Notes: generated by a model from the sequence alone, not told the origin. A stretch of DNA of 19,954 nucleotides from CAZGLK01 sp964526375 (GCA_964526375.1 CAZGLK010000010.1:1-19954); one strand, 5' to 3'; numbered from the stretch's first letter, positions 6,496 through 13,980 are shown. Translations and numbers: made by a program.

Positions 6496-6504
6496 TGATA
6501 AAAT
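6496..6504 (+). promoter_or_regulatory. Extended -10 box for the LCP gene
   Basis: TG-A-TAAAAT ends 6 nt before the ATG at 6511, which predicts a leaderless or near-leaderless transcript. No Shine-Dalgarno is present. A clear -35 box is not seen. Confidence 0.55.
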
Positions 6505-6510
6505 TAAAGT

Positions 6511-7551
6511 ATGGCTGCAGAAATCAAATCAACATCCTCGTCTTCTCAAAGCTCCGGGCTGGGTTTGGTGTTTTTTGTGCTGCTGATGCTGGCAACCGAT
6601 GTTTGGATGTTCCAAAAAGTTTTTGCCGGCAACAGCAAAACCGATCTGCCGCAGATCAAATTTAATCCCGTTAGCGCGAGCGCCCTTATTCTAAAGAGAT
6701 ACGACCCGGCCGATTATGGTTTAGACAAACCGGTAAACATCTTGGTACTGGGCAAGTCGGGCGGCCAGTATATTGCGCCCAACTTAACCGACACCATATT
6801 TGTGGCTCGGATTGATCCCCAGCCGTCGCCCCGACTAAAGATAGTTTCTATCCCTAGGGATCTAGCTGTGAAAACCGCCGATCAAAAAACAACAAAAATA
6901 AACGGCCTGTACCAGCTGGGTCTTAGAAAGTCGCAGCAGGAAGGCTTAAATCTGATTCAAACCAAGGTTGAAGAAGTAACCGGCCTAAAAACGGACTACT
7001 TTGTGATTTTTGATTTAGCCACCGTGGAAAAAATAATAGACGACATCGGCGGCATTAATGTTGCCGTCACAGAAGACATTTATGACCCGCGCTTTCCCAG
7101 CGAGAGCGGCGGCTACGAAACCTTTCGCTTGGCGAGCGGCTTAAGATACCTGGACGGTAAAACGGCCCTGCGGGTAGTAAGAACCCGCGCCAGCCCCAGG
7201 GGCGACTTTGACCGCATCAAGCGCCAGCAAGCGGTGCTAAAAGCCATCAAAGGTAAACTGCTTTCCTTAAACCCCATTTGGGACTTTCCTAAACTTTGGA
7301 ATATTTTCAGAACCGTACAGAAAAATATCTACACCGATCTTGAGCTAGCTAATGTAAAAGAGCTGTGGTCAGCAGCCAAGTTGGCTGATTTGGACAATGT
7401 ACAAACGTTAAATTTAGACTTGGAAAGCGGATTGGTTAAAGAACAAAAAACCCAGTGGGGCGGGCAGGCGGTTTATATTCTAGTAGCCAAAGACAAGCCG
7501 TTTGAGTATACTAATATACAAAAAGAGATAATTAGCTTTTTAGGAAATTAG
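6511..7551 (+). CDS. LytR-CpsA-Psr (LCP) family cell-wall ligase
   Basis: LCP proteins are membrane-anchored phosphotransferases that attach undecaprenyl-linked glycopolymers to peptidoglycan. The 346-residue product has one N-terminal transmembrane helix (about residues 17-37) and then an extracytoplasmic LCP domain. Recognisable motifs are NILVLG, LTDTIFVARID, LKIVSIPRDLAV and the catalytic-region segment KINGLYQLG, then IDDIGGINVAV and GLRYLDGKTALRVVRTR followed by GDFDRIKRQQAVLKAI. The charged Asp and Arg residues of the pyrophosphate site appear kept (DT, PRD, RTR, RIKRQQ). The gene is divergent from lepB and followed by pth. Confidence 0.9.
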   Translation: MAAEIKSTSSSSQSSGLGLVFFVLLMLATDVWMFQKVFAGNSKTDLPQIKFNPVSASALILKRYDPADYGLDKPVNILVLGKSGGQYIAPNLTDTIFVARIDPQPSPRLKIVSIPRDLAVKTADQKTTKINGLYQLGLRKSQQEGLNLIQTKVEEVTGLKTDYFVIFDLATVEKIIDDIGGINVAVTEDIYDPRFPSESGGYETFRLASGLRYLDGKTALRVVRTRASPRGDFDRIKRQQAVLKAIKGKLLSLNPIWDFPKLWNIFRTVQKNIYTDLELANVKELWSAAKLADLDNVQTLNLDLESGLVKEQKTQWGGQAVYILVAKDKPFEYTNIQKEIISFLGN

Positions 7552-7598
7552 CTTCCTAGCATTAGAATTCCTAATATCCTAAGAAGCTAGGAAGCTAA
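7548..7598. repeat. Cruciform-forming spacer between LCP gene and pth
   Basis: TTAGCTTCCTAGC (7548-7560) and GCTAGGAAGCTAA (7586-7598) are perfect 13-bp inverted arms. A second stem, ATTAG/CTAAT, is nested in the loop. The left arm contains the stop codon of the LCP gene and the right arm ends 5 nt before the pth ATG. Words match those of the hisS-lepB spacer. Confidence 0.75.
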
Positions 7599-7603
7599 AA
7601 GCC

Positions 7604-8212
7604 ATGAAAATAATTGTCGGCTTGGGCAATCCCGGTGAACAATATCAAAAAACCCGCCACAACGTGGGCGAGTTTTATTTGGCCAAATTAGCCCAGACTT
7701 GGGGTGTTAAAGATTTTGAAGATGCCAAGTCAGCTGATTATGCCGAGGTTAAAATAAAAGGAGGTTCGACCTCCACTGGAGGTCGAACCTCCGTAATGCT
7801 GATTTTTCCCAAAGAGCATATGAACAACTCCGGCCCGGCCTTAAAAAAGGCGCTGGCCCAACTTAAAATCAAAACCAAGCCGCAAGATATTTTGGTAATC
7901 CATGATGATTTGGATATTGACTTTGGGCGTATAAAGTTGAGCTTCGCCAAATCCAGCGCCGGGCACAAGGGCGTGGAATCCGTCATTAAGAATTTAAAGA
8001 GCGATAAGTTCTGGCGCTTGCGCATAGGCATCAGGCCCAAGAAAAAACCCGAGCACAAAAAAATAGTTGATTTCTTGCTCAAAAAATTCACCCCAGCAGA
8101 AGAAAAGATATTAAACAAGAATTTTAAAAAAATAAAATCGGGTTTGGAAGCCTGGGTTAACGATCACGATCAAGCCTCAATACTAATAAATACCCTAAAT
8201 TATCAAGGCTAA
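7604..8212 (+). CDS. pth: Peptidyl-tRNA hydrolase
   Basis: Pth releases peptides from peptidyl-tRNA dropped by ribosomes. The signature GLGNPGEQYQKTRHNVG opens the protein, with catalytic His19. Asn74 (HMNNSG), Asp101 (VIHDDLDIDFG) and His121 (GHKG) match the other active-site positions; the residue after His121 is Lys where E. coli has Asn. Residues 53-63 (GGSTSTGGRTS) are encoded exactly by a 33-bp perfect palindrome (7760-7792) and fall where E. coli Pth has a beta-turn (TLGGEDV), so the insertion is probably tolerated. At 202 residues it is slightly longer than E. coli Pth. The stop codon is part of another palindromic repeat (8201-8241). Confidence 0.93.
   Translation: MKIIVGLGNPGEQYQKTRHNVGEFYLAKLAQTWGVKDFEDAKSADYAEVKIKGGSTSTGGRTSVMLIFPKEHMNNSGPALKKALAQLKIKTKPQDILVIHDDLDIDFGRIKLSFAKSSAGHKGVESVIKNLKSDKFWRLRIGIRPKKKPEHKKIVDFLLKKFTPAEEKILNKNFKKIKSGLEAWVNDHDQASILINTLNYQG
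7760..7792. repeat. Perfect palindrome inserted in frame in pth
   Basis: Two 16-bp arms around a single C. The core GACCTCCACTGGAGGTC is shared exactly with the palindrome after topA (13985-14015), but the outer arms differ (GGAGGTTC versus AAGGCCA) while each remains self-complementary. It occupies exactly 11 codons. Confidence 0.85.
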
Positions 8213-8241
8213 ACCTTGATCAGCAAGGCTTAGCCTTGATA
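8201..8241. repeat. Double-hairpin palindrome at pth 3' end
   Basis: TATCAAGGCTAA (8201-8212) pairs with TTAGCCTTGATA (8230-8241). Alternatively two tandem hairpins form: ATCAAGG/CCTTGAT and AAGGC/GCCTT. The pth stop TAA is inside the left arm. No T-tract follows, so it is a stabilising or repeat structure and not an obvious intrinsic terminator. Confidence 0.65.
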
Positions 8242-8260
8242 ATGAAAGTGTGCGTGAAAT

Positions 8261-8304
8261 AAAAAACCCCCATCTGCTTGGCATCGCCAGTGGCAGTATG
8301 GAGG
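8261..8304 (-). terminator. Strong intrinsic terminator of the orphan RNA
   Basis: Read on the minus strand, CCTCCAT pairs with ATGGGGG (one G-U pair). Inside this CTGC pairs with GCAG and TGGC with GCCA around a GAT loop. Six Ts follow directly (8266-8261). It is a textbook rho-independent terminator for leftward transcription. Confidence 0.8.
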
Positions 8305-8588
8305 TACCGATTTCACCTCGGCTGCGTCCGCTGATCGCACCCCTGCCGCGGAACAGCAATTTGGGGTACGGCAACTGTTATTCCGCGAGAAGCCCGTTGC
8401 CGGCTTTCCCGCGACCACGCTGTCATTTACTTATTCCCCCAAACCCGCGCGGCGATTAGGGGGAAAATCAATTAAATTATTAAAGGACCAAACAACGATT
8501 TGTGACTAGCCTAGCCGACCTAGGCTTTATCACTTTTCTGACGCAGTTACGGTTCTTGTCCGTCCTTTAGAACTAGCGCCAGTCGGTA
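8261..8588 (-). ncRNA. Orphan structured noncoding RNA candidate, about 328 nt
   Basis: A consensus promoter (8594-8621) and a strong terminator (8261-8304) bound a minus-strand transcript with no credible reading frame. Several stems are visible. TAAAGGAC (8569-8562) pairs with GTCCTTTA (8488-8481) and closes a 5' domain. Inside it a 7-bp AGCCTAG/CTAGGCT hairpin (8508-8526) is closed by a GTGA/TCAC stem. CCCCC/GGGGG (8463-8436) encloses a GC-rich loop. CGCGGAA...ACAG pairs with CTGTTCCGCG (8387-8347). GAGGT/ACCTC is another small hairpin. I looked for tmRNA ends, RNase P core motifs and the SRP helix 8 loop and found none. The class is unknown to me. It is divergent from mfd. Confidence 0.7.
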
Positions 8589-8593
8589 TCTTC

Positions 8594-8621
8594 ATTATAC
8601 ACCCCCCACAAATCCTGTCAA
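8594..8621 (-). promoter_or_regulatory. Consensus promoter of the orphan RNA
   Basis: On the minus strand TTGACA (8621-8616) and TATAAT (8599-8594), both perfect matches, are separated by 16 bp with a G-rich spacer. It is the only place in the window where I see both hexamers perfect. Start is predicted near 8588. Confidence 0.8.
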
Positions 8622-8676
8622 GTGCCTGTGGCCGAAACCAACAGAAAACGCAGTATTTATAGGTATTTTATCGCAT

Positions 8677-8706
8677 TTGACTATACTGCCGCCATTGGTT
8701 TAACAT
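8677..8706 (+). promoter_or_regulatory. Promoter of mfd
   Basis: TTGACT (8677-8682), an 18-bp spacer and TAACAT (8701-8706), 9 nt before the ATG at 8716. It supports the short mfd frame as a gene with its own start and not a remnant of a longer one. Confidence 0.5.
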
Positions 8707-8715
8707 AGCTATTGG

Positions 8716-10632
8716 ATGCACAACCAAAAATCACTGCTTATTGTCGCCAATATCCCTGAATTTAGAAATCAGGGCGTTTTGTGGTTCCAAGAAAACGAGG
8801 CCAAAATAAAAAGCCAAGCCGCCAAAAACTTGTGGTGGCGCAATCATATCCGGCTGATAGAAAAAGACCTAAAAATCAATCCACTGGCCCTAATCAGAGA
8901 ACTCGTTGATCTGGGCTACGGCAAAACACATCGCGTTCTAAACTCGGGGGAGTGCGCCTTTATGGGCTCGGTGCTAACCCTCTGGCCAGTTAATTCTGAT
9001 TCTCCATTGGCCATTGATTTTAACGGTAATATTGTTGAGTCAATCAGCGCAGTTGAGAAACCCCAAACCAAGATCGCCGCCGAGGCGCTGGAAGGACTGG
9101 AACAAATCTACAACCGCTTCAAACCGGGCGATTATGTGGTGCATGTGGACCACGGCATCAGCAAGCTAAAAGGCGTAACCCCCGACCTGGAAAACTACTT
9201 TGAACTGGAATACGCCAAGGGCGATAGACTTTTTCTGCCTTTTGAGCAGATTAAAAAAATCTCCCTTTATGTTGGCTTCAGCCGCCCCAAAATCCATCGC
9301 TTGGGCGGCAGTTTGTGGCACAAGATTAAAACCAAGGCCAAAGAAGACATTGTTAAACTGGCCAAAGAACTGCTTCAGCTTTATGCCCAAAGAGAAGTGG
9401 CCCGAGGATTTTCTTTTGTTAAGAATCCGCCTGATCTTCAAAACCTTATCTCCGACTTTGAGCACCCGGAAACGGCCGACCAAACCAGATCGTGGCAGGA
9501 AATTGAAACGGACATGGAAAACGGCCAGCCCATGGACCGCGTTTTGGCGGGCGACGTTGGTTTCGGCAAAACCGAACTGGCTTTGCGGGCCGCTTTCAAG
9601 GCGGCGCTTTCCGGCAAGCAGGCGGCCCTGATCGCGCCCACCACCATTTTAGCCCAACAGCATTTCGGTGTTTTTAGAGAACGGCTGGACAAATACGCCG
9701 TGAACATTGGCCTCTTAAGCCGCCTGCAAGATAAAAAGGCCAACCAAGAAACCGCGGCGGGAATAAAATCTGGGAAAATAGACATAACCATCGGCACCCA
9801 TAGAATGCTTTCAAAAGACATAGCTTTTAAAGACTTGGGGCTTTTGATTATAGACGAGGAACAAAGATTCGGCGTCCTGCAAAAAGAAAAAATTAAAAAG
9901 CTAAAAACCAATGTGGATGTTTTGATGCTCTCGGCCACGCCCATTCCCAGAACTTTATACTTAGCGCTCTCCAATCTAAAGCCGATTTCTAAAATTCAGA
10001 CTCCCCCACTCGGTCGGGAGGCTGTAGAAACAAAAGTGGAAAAATTTTCATGGGATTTGATCAAAAAAGCTCTTGAGCATGAGCTTAACCGCGGCGGGCA
10101 GGTTTTCTTTTTGGAAAACAGGATTCACAAAATCGGCGGCGTAATGGACGCGTTAAATAAGATCCTGCCGCGAGCGCGTTTGACGGCGCTGCACGGCCGC
10201 ATGGGCGAGCGCGAAATACTTAATGCCGTAGAAAAATTCCAAAATAGACAAATCGATGTTCTGGTTTCAACCACAATAATTGAAAACGGTCTGGACTTGC
10301 CCAACGCCAATACTTTGATAGTTTCCGACGCCACCCGCCTCGGCCTTTCACAAGCTCACCAGTTGCGCGGCCGGGTGGGTCGGCGCGATATAAAAGCGGT
10401 GGTGTACTTTCTCCATCCCCAGAAACGGCCAAGCGACCTAGCGCAATCACGCCTGGAGGCCTTAAAAGAGTTCTCCAATTTGGGCGATGGTTTTAAGATC
10501 GCCCTGCGCGACTTGGAACTCCGCGGCGCCGGCAACATTTTGGGCCGGGCCCAATCCGGCCGCATCAACCAAATCGGCCTAAACCTGTATTGCGAGATGT
10601 TGTCACAAGCGGTGGAGAAATTAAAGTCATGA
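8716..10632 (+). CDS. mfd: Shortened transcription-repair coupling factor Mfd
   Basis: Mfd removes RNA polymerase stalled at lesions and recruits UvrA. This 638-residue form keeps part of the UvrB-like region (RELVDLGYGKTHRVLNSGE, about residues 61-110), the RNA-polymerase interaction domain (FKPGDYVVHVDHGISKLKG, about 135-190) and the whole translocase: Walker A GDVGFGKTE (about 278-286), DEEQ (380-383), LSATPIPRT, LHGRMGE, QLRGRVGRRD and the TRG segment near 597-625. It stops at that point, so the C-terminal autoinhibitory domain D7 is absent, and most of the N-terminal UvrA-binding half is missing. E. coli Mfd has about 1150 residues. RecG is a possible confusion but lacks the CarD-like interaction domain. 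Confidence 0.88.
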   Translation: MHNQKSLLIVANIPEFRNQGVLWFQENEAKIKSQAAKNLWWRNHIRLIEKDLKINPLALIRELVDLGYGKTHRVLNSGECAFMGSVLTLWPVNSDSPLAIDFNGNIVESISAVEKPQTKIAAEALEGLEQIYNRFKPGDYVVHVDHGISKLKGVTPDLENYFELEYAKGDRLFLPFEQIKKISLYVGFSRPKIHRLGGSLWHKIKTKAKEDIVKLAKELLQLYAQREVARGFSFVKNPPDLQNLISDFEHPETADQTRSWQEIETDMENGQPMDRVLAGDVGFGKTELALRAAFKAALSGKQAALIAPTTILAQQHFGVFRERLDKYAVNIGLLSRLQDKKANQETAAGIKSGKIDITIGTHRMLSKDIAFKDLGLLIIDEEQRFGVLQKEKIKKLKTNVDVLMLSATPIPRTLYLALSNLKPISKIQTPPLGREAVETKVEKFSWDLIKKALEHELNRGGQVFFLENRIHKIGGVMDALNKILPRARLTALHGRMGEREILNAVEKFQNRQIDVLVSTTIIENGLDLPNANTLIVSDATRLGLSQAHQLRGRVGRRDIKAVVYFLHPQKRPSDLAQSRLEALKEFSNLGDGFKIALRDLELRGAGNILGRAQSGRINQIGLNLYCEMLSQAVEKLKS

Positions 10633-10712
10633 CGCCAATATACGAATTTAAGCTAATGACGCGAATTAAAAATTAGTGTCATTCGCGATTCATTAGCGTA
10701 TTCGCGTTATGC
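10633..10712. repeat. ATTCGCG/TTAGCG-word repeat spacer
   Basis: The mfd-dprA spacer is built from variants of CTAATGACGCGAAT, ATTAGTGTCATTCGCG and CATTAGCGTATTCGCG in both orientations. It directly precedes the dprA -10 box. Confidence 0.5.
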
Positions 10713-10718
10713 TATGAT
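10710..10718 (+). promoter_or_regulatory. Extended -10 box for dprA
   Basis: TG-C-TATGAT ends 8 nt before the ATG at 10727. No clear -35 box or Shine-Dalgarno is present. Confidence 0.5.
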
Positions 10719-10726
10719 TAGTAATC

Positions 10727-11803
10727 ATGGACTTGCTTTATCTTAATGCCATAAATATCGTTTTTGGTTTGCAGAGGATTAGAAAATTGCTAAAAACTTT
10801 CGGCTCGGCCGAAAGGGCTTGGCAAGCGCCGGCTGGCAGAATTTTAGAATTGGGTTTTGACACTGAAAGCATCAAGGCGGCCTTAAAGAAAAAAGAAAGT
10901 CTTGACCCGCAAGCGGAGTGGCAAAAACTAGAAGCGCAAAACATCAAGATAATTTCTTTCGGCGATAAAAATTATCCCACTCTTCTAAAAGAGACCGCCT
11001 CGCCGCCCCTGCTTTTGTATTTGCGGGGCAACGGTGATTTGCTAAAAGAAAAATCGCTGGCTGTGGTGGGCACGCGCGCGCCTTCCAGTTACGGGCGCTT
11101 GGCGGTGGACATTTTAATACCCCATCTGGCTGAAGCCGGCTTAACCATAGTCAGCGGCTTGGCTCAAGGCATTGACGCTTTGGTACACGGCGCCACTCTA
11201 AAAGCCAACGGTTTAACCATAGCCGTTTTGGGCTCGGGCGTGGACCATATTTACCCCGCCATGAACCTGCCCTTGGCCAACGACATTTTGAATAAAAACG
11301 GATTGATAATGTCCGAGTTCCCACTGGGCACTCGGGCCTTAAAACAAAACTTTCCCGCCAGAAACCGCATCATCGCCGGTTTGTCTTTGGGCACGGTTGT
11401 AATTGAATCCAAAATCGCCGGCGGCGCTTTAATCACCGCCCGGCACGCTTTAGAAAACAACCGTGAAGTCTTTGCCTTGCCGGGGCCAATCAACTTGCCC
11501 ACCGCAGCCGGAACCAACAGACTGATTCAACAAGGCGCCAAGGTAGTGCTGGCCGCCAGTGACATTTTGGAGGAATTAAACATTAAAGAACTCTCGGCCA
11601 AAGAAAAACTTGTTCTTAGCTTAGACAAACTTTCCGGCGAGGAAAAAACAATCGTGGAATTTGTTCAAAAAGAACCGGCTCACATTGACAAAATAATTCA
11701 GACGGTTAAACTTAACCCTCAAGCCGTAACCGCGGTGCTGACTCAATTGGAATTGAAAGGAATTGTTAAGAATATGGGCGGGCAGATATATACAATTTGT
11801 TGA
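10727..11803 (+). CDS. dprA: DNA-processing protein DprA
   Basis: DprA binds single-stranded DNA entering during natural transformation and loads RecA. The N-terminal part (residues 1-70) resembles the helix-hairpin/SAM-like region. The extended Rossmann fold is clear: LAVVGTRAPSSYG, IVSGLAQGIDALVHGATL, IAVLGSGVDHIYPAMN, SEFPLGT and FPARNRIIAGLSLGTVVIES, then GALITARHALENNREVFALPGPI. A C-terminal winged-helix domain (about 290-358) completes a 358-residue protein of normal length. The stop TGA is inside the terminal inverted repeat of the element that follows. A competence role fits CPR bacteria, where DNA uptake genes are widely kept, but no com genes are on this window. Confidence 0.95.
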   Translation: MDLLYLNAINIVFGLQRIRKLLKTFGSAERAWQAPAGRILELGFDTESIKAALKKKESLDPQAEWQKLEAQNIKIISFGDKNYPTLLKETASPPLLLYLRGNGDLLKEKSLAVVGTRAPSSYGRLAVDILIPHLAEAGLTIVSGLAQGIDALVHGATLKANGLTIAVLGSGVDHIYPAMNLPLANDILNKNGLIMSEFPLGTRALKQNFPARNRIIAGLSLGTVVIESKIAGGALITARHALENNREVFALPGPINLPTAAGTNRLIQQGAKVVLAASDILEELNIKELSAKEKLVLSLDKLSGEEKTIVEFVQKEPAHIDKIIQTVKLNPQAVTAVLTQLELKGIVKNMGGQIYTIC

Positions 11804-11909
11804 TAACATAATCCAAAAAATCCTAATTTATCCTAATACTCCGAATGGAATTATGAATAATGAATTAGGAGCATTCGGATAAATTCGCAGTTTAGGATTA
11901 TTTTATCAA
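11800..11909. mobile_element. MITE-like element, copy 1 (dprA-topA)
   Basis: Terminal inverted repeats are TTGATAACATAATCC (11800-11814) and GGATTATTTTATCAA (11895-11909), 14 of 15 matching. The interior has inverted CCTAAT/ATTAGG and CTCCGAAT/ATTCGG words. A second copy with near-identical ends lies at 18302-18431. Nothing is encoded. The left end contains the dprA stop codon and the right end lies 4 nt before the topA ATG. Confidence 0.8.
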
Positions 11910-11913
11910 TATT

Positions 11914-13980
11914 ATGAACCTAGTCATCGTCGAATCCCCCACCAAAGCCAAAACAATCTCGCGTTTCTTGGGCAAAGATTTTCAAGTTGAGTCTTCTTTC
12001 GGCCATGTGCGCGACTTGCCTAAAAGCGACTTAGGCGTGGACGTGAAACATGACTTTGCGCCCAAATACGTAATACCCACCAAAGCCAAGGCGCGGGTGG
12101 GTGCGCTTAAAAAACTGGCGGCCAAAGCCGGCAAAGTGGTGCTGGCCACCGACGAAGACCGCGAGGGCGAAGCCATCGCCTGGCATTTAGTCCAAGCACT
12201 TGGACTAAATGTCAGGCAAGCTCCAAGCTCCAAGCTCCAAGCTCCAAGCCTTGAACGGATTGTTTTTCATGAAATCACAGCCAAGGCCATTTTGGAAGCC
12301 CTTAAAAACCCGCGCATTTTGGACCAGAATCTGGTGGACGCCCAACAAGCCCGCCGCGTTTTAGACAGACTGGTGGGCTACAAACTCTCGCCGCTTTTGT
12401 GGAAAAAAGTTTCGCGGGGCCTTTCGGCCGGCCGGGTGCAGTCGGTAGCGGTAAGATTGGTGGTGGAACGGGAACGGGAACGGGAAAAATTTCAAAAACA
12501 GGAATACTGGAGTATCATAGCCAAGCTCCAAGCTCCAAGCTCCCCGCCTACGCCGAGGCTTCGGCGGGCAGGCAAGCTCCAAGATGAAGGCATCTTCGAG
12601 GCCAAGCTGTATAAAATAGACAACCAAGTTTTAGATAAGTTAGCCGTATCCAGCGAAACCGAGGCCAAAAAAATCACAGTTGCTTTGGAGGGAGCCGCGT
12701 GGCTAGTTGCCGCTGTAGAAAAAAAAGAAACCAAACGCCACGCCCTGCCGCCTTTTACCACCAGCACCCTTCAGCAGACCGCAGCCACGCGGCTGGGACT
12801 TTCAGCCAAGCGCACTATGATGCTAGCCCAACAACTTTATGAAGGTGTAGATATCGACGGCGACAGGACCGGCCTTATCACTTATATGAGAACCGACTCG
12901 CTAAACCTGTCGCAGGAATCCGTTGCCGCCGCGGCTCGGCTTATCACCAAAAACTTCGGAGAAAAATATCTGGAAACCAAAGTTTTCAAAACAAAATCCA
13001 AAGGTGCCCAAGAAGCTCATGAAGCCATTCGCCCAACCGACCCGGCCCGAACACCGGAAAACCTATCTGGGTTTTTGGATCCAGCCCAGTTAAAACTCTA
13101 TCGCCTAATCTGGCAGCGCTTTGTAGCCAGCCAGATGGCTCCGGCCGTTTTTGACGCCACCACGGTTGATATCCTAGCTGCCAACTACAAACTACAAACT
13201 ACAAACTACTTATTTCGAGCCAACGGCTTGATAAAAAAATTTGACGGCTTTACCAGAGTCTATCCGCTCAAGACCGAGGAAACCACCCTGCCCCAGTTAG
13301 AAATACGCGAAAAACTAGAGCTCTTAGAATTAAAACCCAGCCAGCATTTTACCGAACCGCCGCCGCGCTACAGCGAAGCCACTCTGGTAAAAACTTTGGA
13401 AGAACACGGCATCGGCCGCCCCTCCACCTACGCCCCCACTCTTTCCACCATCCAGGAGCGCGGCTATGTGGAAAAGGATGAAAACAAAAAATTCTACCCC
13501 AGCCAAATGGGCACAATCGTAAACGATCTTTTGGTGGAACATTTTCCCAAAATAGTGGATATAAACTTTACCGCCAAAATGGAAGAAAATCTAGACGAAA
13601 TCGCCGAGGGCAAGGTACAATGGGTACCAGTGATACGGGAGTTTTACGAACCTTTTGAAAAAAATCTTAAAACCAAAATGGAGGAACTTAAAAAATCCGA
13701 TTTTAAAAAAGACGAGCCCACCGACAAAATCTGCCCCGAGTGCGGCAAGCCGATTGTCATTAAGTTGGGGCGCTTTGGCAAATTTTACGCCTGCACCGGC
13801 TGGCCAGAATGCAAACACACCGAGCGCATTGTGCAAAAAATAGACATGGCCTGCCCCAAATGCGGCCAAGGCGAAGTAATAGTTAAACGTTCCAAAAAAG
13901 GAAAAACTTTTTACGGATGTTCGCGCTACCCAGAATGTGACTATGCCTCGTGGCAAAATCCAAAAGCCAGCACGTCTTAA
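11914..13980 (+). CDS. topA: DNA topoisomerase I (type IA)
   Basis: Relaxes negative supercoils. The Toprim domain starts at MNLVIVESPTKAKTI, with acidic residues in ATDEDREGEAIAWHL. The catalytic tyrosine is Tyr324 in GLITYMRTDS. The core ends with GIGRPSTYAPTLSTIQERGYV. Two C-terminal zinc fingers follow, CPECG...CTGWPEC and CPKCG...CSRYPEC. Length, 688 residues, is near the family norm. Three segments look inserted and repeat-derived: about residues 102-112 (GCTCCAA heptamers), 203-226 (the same heptamers plus a GC-rich palindrome) and 424-432 (ACTACAA heptamers). All keep the frame. The start ATG lies 4 nt after the repeat end, with no Shine-Dalgarno. Confidence 0.95.
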   Translation: MNLVIVESPTKAKTISRFLGKDFQVESSFGHVRDLPKSDLGVDVKHDFAPKYVIPTKAKARVGALKKLAAKAGKVVLATDEDREGEAIAWHLVQALGLNVRQAPSSKLQAPSLERIVFHEITAKAILEALKNPRILDQNLVDAQQARRVLDRLVGYKLSPLLWKKVSRGLSAGRVQSVAVRLVVEREREREKFQKQEYWSIIAKLQAPSSPPTPRLRRAGKLQDEGIFEAKLYKIDNQVLDKLAVSSETEAKKITVALEGAAWLVAAVEKKETKRHALPPFTTSTLQQTAATRLGLSAKRTMMLAQQLYEGVDIDGDRTGLITYMRTDSLNLSQESVAAAARLITKNFGEKYLETKVFKTKSKGAQEAHEAIRPTDPARTPENLSGFLDPAQLKLYRLIWQRFVASQMAPAVFDATTVDILAANYKLQTTNYLFRANGLIKKFDGFTRVYPLKTEETTLPQLEIREKLELLELKPSQHFTEPPPRYSEATLVKTLEEHGIGRPSTYAPTLSTIQERGYVEKDENKKFYPSQMGTIVNDLLVEHFPKIVDINFTAKMEENLDEIAEGKVQWVPVIREFYEPFEKNLKTKMEELKKSDFKKDEPTDKICPECGKPIVIKLGRFGKFYACTGWPECKHTERIVQKIDMACPKCGQGEVIVKRSKKGKTFYGCSRYPECDYASWQNPKASTS
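12184..12211. repeat. Perfect 13-bp-arm palindrome in topA
   Basis: CATTTAGTCCAAG and CTTGGACTAAATG are exact inverses with a 2-nt CA loop. It codes for conserved-looking TopA sequence (HLVQALGLN) immediately upstream of the heptamer insert. It has the same architecture as the palindromes at 7760 and 13985 but a different sequence. Confidence 0.7.
12217..12249. repeat. GCTCCAA heptamer repeat in topA, first site
   Basis: Four exact GCTCCAA units plus partial ends occupy 33 bp, translated as QAPSSKLQAPS. Related TopA proteins as I recall them go directly from the Toprim helix to RIVFHEI at this point. Confidence 0.8.
12522..12582. repeat. Composite heptamer plus palindrome repeat in topA
   Basis: Two and a half GCTCCAA units are followed by a GC-rich palindromic block (12543-12572, GCCGA/TCGGC stem) and another GCTCCAA. 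It codes for a Pro-, Arg- and Ser-rich linker between the core strands IIAKLQ and FEAKLY. A similar GC-rich block lies at about 569-601. Confidence 0.8.
13184..13209. repeat. ACTACAA heptamer repeat in topA, third site
   Basis: Three exact ACTACAA units and a partial fourth encode NYKLQTTNY. The unit has the same length and the same CAA ending as GCTCCAA. Confidence 0.75.

Noticed and set aside
8230..8418. 62-residue minus-strand ORF over the orphan RNA
   Set aside because: It runs through the terminator, is Cys- and His-rich without pattern, and has no ribosome site.
8261..8588. Orphan RNA as tmRNA, RNase P RNA or SRP RNA
   Set aside because: No TTCGA-type T-loop with a CCA end, no GAGGAAAGTCC-type core, and no GGAAGGAAGCAGC-type loop are visible on either strand. 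A covariance-model search is still needed.
12217..13209. CRISPR array in topA
   Set aside because: Units are only 7 bp, contiguous without spacers, and lie in a coding region.
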